Below are positions 58,375-64,000 of a DNA stretch of 64,000 bases, one piece after another. Made by a program: the position numbers and the translations under genes. Position 1 is the first letter of the stretch. Each line of letters starts with the position of its first letter. The notes under the pieces are model-generated. The model was not told the DNA's origin. It searched no databases and saw nothing but the letters and a program-made list of their open reading frames with translations. Source of the DNA: Nemertoderma westbladi (Eukaryota; Xenacoelomorpha; Nemertodermatida; Nemertodermatidae); the NCBI GenBank assembly GCA_032718475.1, contig JAUCBJ010004452.1:1-64000 (forward strand). The letters run 5' to 3'.

Positions 58375-59032
58375 TGTGATGGGATCGTTGAGTTGTCAGT
58401 GAGATCCCGACCGGTTGGATTGTACGCGTCACTTTATTGCTGGGCTGCTGGGCTGCTGGTATAATATCTTTGGCCGAAGGCCGATGGGAAAACAATGTAG
58501 TTCGTTTCTCAGTATTAATAACCTCAGCGATAATAGCACAGTCAGAATAATACAGATATTACGAGTTAATCATACAACAGTATAGTAACAGCAAATGATA
58601 TATAAATGATGGTCAAAAACTATGCCGGTCTGCAACTGTGAGAAAATCAACTGACCAGTAAATCAGTAATTAGAGTAACTATATAATTGATACATATTGG
58701 TTTCAGCCCTACACTACTATGTGGCCTTTGGTACCCAATGGATGCATTCCTATGCTCCCAATCTACTTAATTGCAAGCTATTGGCTTAACTATTAATTCT
58801 CGCCTTGCCACTCCCTGTTGGAGTTACCCCCTACTGCTAGCCTCTCTAGCTGGTTTGTCCCTCTGAGGTGGTTTGACCTCTCACCTCTCTCTGTGGCTTA
58901 GGGCGTGTATCGCCCCCCCGAGTTGGTTATGAGGCGAGATTATTATTGGTAATCTCGCATCACCAACTATATTGGTAAAACGCCACTGGTTCCATTTTGG
59001 GTGGGCAATGTAGGGAATTGAATCCGCTTACA
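58375..59032 (-). repeat. 5' LTR of element A
   Basis: 658 bp, pairs with 41025-41673. Differences are scattered substitutions (by eye about ten in the first 280 bp) and an extra GGGCTGCTG. AATAC at 59033-59037 is the target duplication. Confidence 0.95.
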
Positions 59033-59037
59033 AATAC

Positions 59038-59528
59038 ACTCACCAACGCGTTTTATTAATTTGTAGCTGGGAATACGAGTTTTTTTCCTCAAATTGGGGA
59101 AAGAGATAGGGGTGAAATGCATACACTCCCTCATAAGCATGACCTAGATAATACCGATGGTGCGATTTGCAGTGAAGATCTGCACTGGCTTCCCCAGCTT
59201 GTATGTATCGAAGTACAATTAACTCGTCTACACTTTCGATGTGTTGGCTAAAGAGGCAATCCCAACTAGCGTATCCTTTAAGTTGACATTAATGACATTG
59301 CATCATAAACTGACGACATACAGTGAAGATATGCTTATTATTGATGCAGCAATAAGCATTAAGGGTTGGTCTTTGAAATAAGAATAAAGTTCTTCTGATT
59401 CTGGTGAGTAGAATCTCGGCATGCTTCTCCACTAGCTGATTCATCTCATCACATTGATGTCGCTTTTCTTCTAAGAAATCAGATAGGAAGTATACGTATC
59501 TCGAATCGATATCTTTCTCCAGGTTCAT
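59038..59528 (-). pseudogene. Unrecognised coding-like segment upstream of A insertion
   Basis: ATG at 59528 (MNLEKDIDSRYVYFLSDFLE) opens 79 codons to a TAA at 59289. The same frame then continues open (CQLKGYASWDCLFSQHIESV and on, YYLGHAYEGVYAFHPYLF) to a TGA at about 59045. That last codon lies in GTTGGTGAGT, which also reads as a strong splice donor, just before the insertion point of A. Continuing past A, another frame leads into 41019-40591. This may be an exon or a decayed gene; I do not recognise the product. A diverged copy of part of it lies at 59910-60050. Confidence 0.4.
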
Positions 59529-59552
59529 ATTGGGTCACTACAGGAGGGAGGA

Positions 59553-59837
59553 ATGCGGGTTCTAGGTGCAAACATCTTTAAAGATAGCAAACCCAGCGCT
59601 AACCAGTTTCTCAGCGGCGGCGTCCCGGAGACTGAGTTTCATCAACGCGGGATCTTCAAACTGACTATCAACATTCCGAAACGGAGTCAGAAAGCACTTA
59701 AAACATTCAAACCGAATGAACTTATTAAGTCTTTATTACATTCATATTTGGAAAGTTTAGTTCCCAAGATGAGGGGATGGGAACGCATTGTTCGGCTTCA
59801 CACATTGGTTAACCATCAGGAAAGTGTGGTGTTCTGA
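59553..59837 (+). CDS. Hypothetical ORF, 94 codons
   Basis: ATG to TGA without interruption; protein-like composition with FKLTINIPKRSQKALKTFKP and a Leu-rich end. Its 5' end is 25 bp from the divergently oriented 59528 frame. The opposite strand has many stops here. No recognised motif and no support from conservation inside the window. Confidence 0.25.
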   Translation: MRVLGANIFKDSKPSANQFLSGGVPETEFHQRGIFKLTINIPKRSQKALKTFKPNELIKSLLHSYLESLVPKMRGWERIVRLHTLVNHQESVVF

Positions 59838-59863
59838 AATATGGCATAGATGGCCAAGGAAGT

Positions 59864-60109
59864 ATGGAGGGGAACACTTGTGAAACTATAAAATGCGCAA
59901 ATCGTGATATGCTTCTCCTCGAGCTGATTCCCCTCTTCTGTCGTCTGAGTTTTTCCCTAAAAACTCTGGGAAAGAATACACACGTTCATGATCATGATCG
60001 ATGTCATGATGGATTCGTGGTTTATCGCGACATTGTCTTTGCGCATGGAATCGAAATAAAACCATCTCAGTTTCTGTGTCTAGATGGTCCGTATTGTGTA
60101 GATCAATAG
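59864..60109 (+). CDS. Hypothetical ORF, 81 codons (doubtful)
   Basis: Contains HVHDHDRCHDGFVVYRD. The opposite strand in this interval resembles the minus-strand frame of 59528-59400 (a residue pattern like DIDSRYVYFLSDFL), so the plus frame could be a shadow of a decayed duplicate on the minus strand. Confidence 0.15.
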   Translation: MEGNTCETIKCANRDMLLLELIPLFCRLSFSLKTLGKNTHVHDHDRCHDGFVVYRDIVFAHGIEIKPSQFLCLDGPYCVDQ

Positions 60110-60121
60110 GGTGGCATGTAG

Positions 60122-60525
60122 TTAGGAATCCATATACATACCATTTCGATGAGTGTAGCGTGCAGTGAATTTTCGATAATCGAATTCATGCTGGAGTTGT
60201 TCTTCAGTGATCGGTGGTTCGATATAACATCCATCATCAGCTGTCGTAGGTTTACTAGCATCACCGCTTAATAAGTTATTATTTAGGCGCTTGTTGTCAC
60301 TGTCAGCCAAATGAGTTATTATATTATCTTTAATCGTCTCGAAAGTATCACTGAGGTTGACTCCAGCATCCAATATTGTTTCTGTTGGCAAAGCGGCCAA
60401 CAAATTGGATCTCATTGCTGCATTTGGGTGTCCTTCAAGCACGGCTTCCACTCGTTGGAACCATACTCTAGCGTCTTCCTCATAGAATTCTGGTAGTTTT
60501 ACCTTCTGTGGATATGAATGTGGTG
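60122..60525 (-). pseudogene. Ty3/gypsy-like gag fragment
   Basis: The minus frame reads KLPEFYEEDARVWFQRVEAV, then NLLAALPTETI, DTFETIKDNIITHLADSDNK and RLNNNLLSGD. This is the pattern of the gag of some animal Ty3/gypsy elements (LPxFWxxDPxxWFxxVE followed by YxxLKxxLIxRLxDSExxRLxxLL). It starts without ATG in this context, directly after CCACAG, and ends at a stop at 60122. No protease or polymerase follows. A domesticated gag is conceivable but unsupported. Confidence 0.6.
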
Positions 60526-60529
60526 TTTA

Positions 60530-61057
60530 CGGATGAGGTACCTTCTGGCTGTTGAACCGATTGACTCTTCTGTATATGCGATGGAAGAATCTTAATTGCG
60601 TGTATTATAATTAATCAATATAATTAATCTGATTAAATTACATATTGGTTACTCTAACATCCTTCATTAGCCTCGTTGCGCTCATCCTGTTGTGTCTCAA
60701 TTTTTATTCTTGACGCAGACTCACGATCATTATAACCATGCAAAGTCTTAGTGTGTCGGTGTAACTGCTGATTTATGGAAAGTGGATACTCGTATCCACT
60801 GTGAAACTTGTTGTGTTCGTTCTGTAGAATCTGGTCACCAAATATTTACCTTACAACATTCAAATATCATTAAAATTATATTATAATTTTTTGGGAGAGT
60901 AGTCGTAACGCGACTTAGAAAGTCACGGTACAGCTACTCTAAAAGTCACATTACGGCTACTTGTCGCGTTATGGCTAATCTATTGTCTTGGTTTTACATA
61001 GGGAATCATAATTAATATTATTATATTCTATTGTGTTTGTACAGATGAGGTCCGAAA
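60530..61057. other. AT-rich non-coding DNA left of element C
   Basis: No gene seen. An imperfect inverted repeat, TAGTCGTAACGCGAC (60900-60914) and GTCGCGTTATGGCTA (60963-60977), encloses two related AAAGTCAC...GCTACT segments. Confidence 0.5.
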
Positions 61058-61300
61058 TGTAAGCAGATTCAATTCCCTGCACTACCCAGTGGAAAATGGG
61101 GAAAGTGGCTTTTTACCAATTATAGTAGGGAAGGTGACATTAGTAATATAATGTCACCTAATAACCAACATAGGCAATACACATTGCCAGCCATAAGCGG
61201 AGTTGAGAGGCCATAAACCATCTCAAGGGGACAAAGGGGCTAGCAAGAAAGGATAATGGCAGCAGGGAGAGATTAATACAGAGAAACGCTACGGCATTAT
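61058..61300 (+). repeat. Partial 5' LTR of element C
   Basis: Aligns with the reverse complement of the A LTR from its first base (TGTAAGC, ATTCAATTCCCT, TTTTACCAAT, then GAGAGG and GCTAGCA blocks) but with many differences. The right border is blurred: the integrase reading frame is recognisable from about 61325. No target duplication partner is available in the window. Confidence 0.75.
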
Positions 61301-61324
61301 CTTTGTTTGCAATATTACGAGGGC

Positions 61325-61955
61325 CATGGGGATAGAACTAGCTCAGGACGCTACGGAAAGGAGGACGCCATAAGCACCACATATGCTGGGCTGTGTAGAG
61401 TGCCTCGTCGGAAGCTCCAAGCAGCTCATGACCAAACTCATGAATAATCATATGGTCACTGAGGACGTACTAAGGACAGTTTTGGCGAAATGCGAGGGAG
61501 TTATCAACAGCTGCCCGCTGTATCCCGAGAACGACGATCCAGAATCGCTGGACGTCCTAACGCCAGCAAACCTGCTGATGGAGAGACCAGCAACGATCGA
61601 CATGCGAAACATCAACGCAGACGATATACATTCGCGTCAGAGCTGGAAGGTGGCTAAGGCGATAAGTGCCGAGTATTGGACAAGGTAGATCCAAAAGTAC
61701 CTTCCAACACTGCACAAGAGGAGCAAATGGAGGAATAACCAGAGGGAGCTTAGGAAGGGTGACTTGATAATAGTCACAGATGACACAATTATCAACAATC
61801 ACTGGAGGTTGGCTAGGGTAGTTGATTGCTACCCCGGCGAAGACGGAAGGATTAGATCCGTGGAAGTGAGGATCGGAGGAAAGATAGGGGCCAAAGATAG
61901 GAAGTCCTACAGGATGGCGGTAGGGAAGTGTTGCATATTGGAGGGATTGCCCTAA
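61325..61955 (+). pseudogene. Integrase C-terminal part of element C (DUF5641-type end)
   Basis: APHMLGCVECLVGSSKQLM corresponds to the usual BEL/Pao integrase motif APHxGGxWERLVxxxK. The features that follow are INSCPLYPENDD, LTPANLLMERP, QSWKVAKAISAEYW, KWRNNQRELRKGDLIIV and NNHWRLARVVDCYPGEDGRI. The last is the hallmark of the DUF5641 domain at the end of these integrases. A TAA precedes APHM and a TAG (61686-61688) interrupts the frame; otherwise 61383-61955 is one frame ending in TAA. The catalytic D,D core upstream is absent. Integrase inserts the cDNA; this copy cannot. Confidence 0.85.
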
Positions 61956-62948
61956 TTAGTTGAGTCGTCCAATATATTGGACTGTGGGGGGTGGGAATGA
62001 GGGCGAGACGCCCTTCTCTCACACTAAACACAAAATTATAAAAATAAAAATAAGTAGTAAGTAGTACCAAGGTACACTTTAGGTAGACATTATGTACGTC
62101 TGATGGGTACGGATGTACCAATGTACATAATATATAGGTGTAGGTAGTTACAATAACGTATGTCAGATGGGTACAAATGTGCCAACGTACCTAGTTTACA
62201 TACGCACCACAAGCTGGGTCAATGGGAACAATATTAATACGTAATACGCACTACTGTAGGCACTGAGGGCGCCACGCGAGTAGTTGAGGGGGGTATGTAC
62301 ACATACTGTAGTAGAAGGGTACATAGTACCACAGTGAGGATTAGAAGGGGTATACATTATGTATGTCTGGTGGGCACAATGTGCCAATGTACGTAATAAT
62401 ATGTGCTACTGTGGGCACTGAGGGCGCCATGTGAGGAGTTGAGGGGGGTATGTATGCGTAGTAGAATAGACCGTGTAGGCTGCATGAACTAGACTACTGC
62501 AGTGCATAGCCCATAGTACAGACTTAGGGTATTGTTACAGAGCCGGAAGACCGTCTGGTAGGAAGCTAGTACAACAATAGGAAAACTGTAGCTAGTCTTC
62601 TCTGTATACAAGTAGAAATGAATTACTTACGTAGTAATTGTGTAGCAGATAGAATAATAGCACATAGGGGGGATAATATAAAATAATAATAAAATAATAA
62701 TAAAATAAAAAAAATTATAGCAACTGAGAGGAAGGATTCCAGAATCATGATTAAAAGCAACGGACAAAATTGCAAATTAGGACCAAAATTGACACATAGG
62801 GAAATATTTTTACCAAAAACGAACGAAAAGAGCAGATAGGAGGTAGGCCATTGCTGATCGAAGCTAATTAAGATCTTATTTAGTAACCCTCTTACCTAAC
62901 TGAGCCTTTTTAAGGCACCACCAGCTTGGTAAGAGAGAGTGGATTCGT
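61956..62948 (+). other. Intergenic region of C: palindrome, hairpin, minisatellite relic
   Basis: The perfect palindrome GTCCAATATATTGGAC lies at 61967-61982 and GGGCGAGACGCCC, a hairpin, at 62001-62013, just after the integrase stop. Two relics of the ~82-bp minisatellite follow (CACTGAGGGCGCCA at about 62261 and 62407). The rest is AT-rich sequence resembling the reverse complement of 53100-53450 in A. No gene. Confidence 0.65.
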
Positions 62949-64000
62949 GATGGTGGAGAAACTGGTGAAGAAGAGGAAGTCGGAGAAGAGCGGGAAGGAA
63001 TTACTAGTGGACTTCATGCTTAGGCATCCGGAGAACAAGATGAAGGAATACTACAAATGACTCCCGAAGGGTCATAAATCGCATGCGCTACAGGATCAGT
63101 TTAGGGAGATGCACGAGTGACAACTGGTTGGGACCTACGGAACGCCATCATTGGATAACGCGATCGACAAGCATTTTCGCTACATTGTAAAGAGGGACTA
63201 GGCTAGGTTTGGGATACCGAAGTATGTGAGGGAACCACCAAGGAAGGAGTGGAGGAGGTTTGTAGATTCCGTGGAGAGGGGCGGATACATGGTCCTAGAC
63301 GGCGAGGGGACCGTGGAGGATGACAAAGGCTCAAGAAGGGGGTCGTGAGGATCGGGTAGAACTATATTGATGCACTTAGCGGCACCGAATGGAGATATCT
63401 TTCTATTCGACCTAGGGACCTATGGGAAGAGGAGCGGGCCGAAGTTAAACCGGTTACCGAATGCGGTGCGGGAACTAGTAAGGCTGAAGACTATGGTCAA
63501 GGTAGGATCGGAGATACGAGGCGACGCGGAGAGGATTATTGGACCAGGCACCCCAAATCTTCTGGACACGCAGGTAGTCTACATGGCTATGACAAAACCA
63601 GATGGACTGGGATTGGTGGACAACACGGGACAATACGGAGCCGTGACAATGGGCCAGCTGATGGGACTCGTCTGCCACAAGCCGATGGAGTGGAACAAGT
63701 TCCGAGAGGAATACAATGCAGAGCTTGCAAACTCACTCAAATGGGGAGCAAGACCGGGGAAGGAGGAGCTATATCACTTCCGGAAGGGAGTGATAAAGAT
63801 ATATCAGAATAGATATATCTTACAGGAGGAGTGGATAATGATAGGTTTGCTAAACCTATTTATCACAGTAACTATTGGCAGGGAGCCGATGGCGTTTCTA
63901 CTGTCGGGATCAGCTCTGAGCCACAGGAGAGCCTTTAAGGTAGCCCTAGCAGGTCTTGTAGACCACCCGGGGCTGAAGGGCGAATCGGTGTATTACGATA
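62949..64000 (+). pseudogene. ORF3 of element C: possible DEDD 3'-5' exonuclease
   Basis: One reading frame runs from ATG 62949 to the window end (350 codons) broken only by four stops: TGA 63058, TGA 63118, TAG 63199, TGA 63346. It starts with a basic stretch (KLVKKRKSEK). Three features fit the first parts of a DEDD exonuclease (WRN/EXD type). VLDGEGTVED (about 63292) fits motif I, D-x-E. LMHLAAPNGDIFLFDLGTYG (about 63370) fits the following beta strands. MVKVGSEIRGDAERI (about 63492) fits motif II, with LLDTQVVYMA after it. Motif III (YxxxD) is not clear; YHFRKGVIKIY lies there without the Asp. In A the frame continues to zinc knuckles. The family assignment is my inference from pattern, not a search. 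Confidence 0.5.

Larger units (their letters stand above)
41025..59032 (-). mobile_element. BEL/Pao-type LTR retrotransposon A (outer, interrupted)
   Basis: LTRs at 41025-41673 and 58375-59032 start TGTAAGC and end TCACA on the minus strand. They are flanked by the 5-bp target duplication AATAC (41020-41024 and 59033-59037). The coding strand is minus: gag, zinc knuckle and protease lie at 58311-55438, followed by a relic of integrase and by ORF3. Element B and its duplicated GCTTC (together 8705 bp) sit inside, so A itself is about 9.3 kb. The LTRs differ by a few percent by eye plus a 9-bp GGGCTGCTG duplication, so A is not young. Reverse transcriptase and RNase H are absent, making A non-autonomous. 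Confidence 0.93.
61058..64000 (+). mobile_element. BEL/Pao-type element C (plus strand, partial)
   Basis: It begins with a diverged LTR start, TGTAAGCAGATTCAATTCCC, and LTR-like sequence to about 61300. It passes directly into integrase coding, then the conserved hairpin/palindrome segment, minisatellite-related DNA and ORF3, and runs off the window. Gag, protease, reverse transcriptase and RNase H are missing between LTR and integrase. It is more diverged from A than the LTRs of A are from each other, and is full of stops, so it is an old copy. A second LTR would lie beyond 64000. Confidence 0.85.

Noticed and set aside
63058-63348. Reassigned UGA codons (several interruptions in ORF3 and nearby frames are TGA)
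   Set aside because: A TAG and a TAA interrupt the same elements, other copies have sense codons such as CTG or CGG there, and frameshifts are present too. Ordinary decay is the simpler explanation.

Overview
The window is repeat-dominated genomic DNA from an animal, with no complete host gene that I can recognise. The organism is inferred from its mobile elements. Three BEL/Pao-type LTR retrotransposons are present, a group known from animal genomes and absent from mammals, together with a non-LTR (LINE) reverse-transcriptase fragment, tRNA-derived short elements, a huge satellite and many long C/G homopolymers. An aquatic invertebrate is the most likely source; I cannot resolve the phylum.

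Layout. 1-1470: a SINE-like tRNA-derived sequence, then a 62-63 bp tandem repeat split by a near-perfect long inverted repeat (372-826) whose loop carries a tRNA-like promoter. 1476-2790: no gene seen. 2791-32763: about 30 kb of one satellite, unit 49 bp (with a 48-bp subfamily), about 610 units, arranged in higher-order repeats (blocks offset by 35 and 59 whole units; a 1414-bp tandem duplication with a third partial copy). 32764-35640: unique or AT-rich DNA with a 31/19-bp AACGTT array. 35641-36610: 5'-truncated, broken LINE. 36682-40590: homopolymers, minisatellites, inverted interspersed repeats, unique DNA.

41025-59032 is a nest of three insertions. An outer BEL/Pao element A (minus strand; LTRs 41025-41673 and 58375-59032; target duplication AATAC) is split by an inner relative B (minus strand; LTRs 43960-44536 and 52081-52659; target duplication GCTTC). 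B is itself split by a 549-bp TG...CA element (47159-47707; target duplication ATATC). A third relative, C, starts at 61058 on the plus strand and runs off the window. It carries the sequence that B interrupts in A, so it acts as a natural empty site. A itself interrupts an unrecognised coding-like locus on the minus strand (59528-59038 continued at 41019-40591).

How the element genes fit together. A and B retain gag (a coiled-coil/basic N-terminus, a DUF1759-like middle part and a CCHC zinc knuckle) and an aspartic protease with DSGA, but reverse transcriptase, RNase H and most of integrase are missing from both. C keeps the end of integrase. Downstream of integrase, A and C carry an extra open frame (ORF3 here). 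It has features of a DEDD-type 3'-5' exonuclease, and in A its C-terminal part has at least two perfect CCHC knuckles. It is separated from integrase by a conserved palindrome/hairpin segment and a minisatellite. All copies are broken by stops and frameshifts. ORF3 and its conserved upstream segment are the most novel signals in the window; the nested architecture is the most firmly supported.
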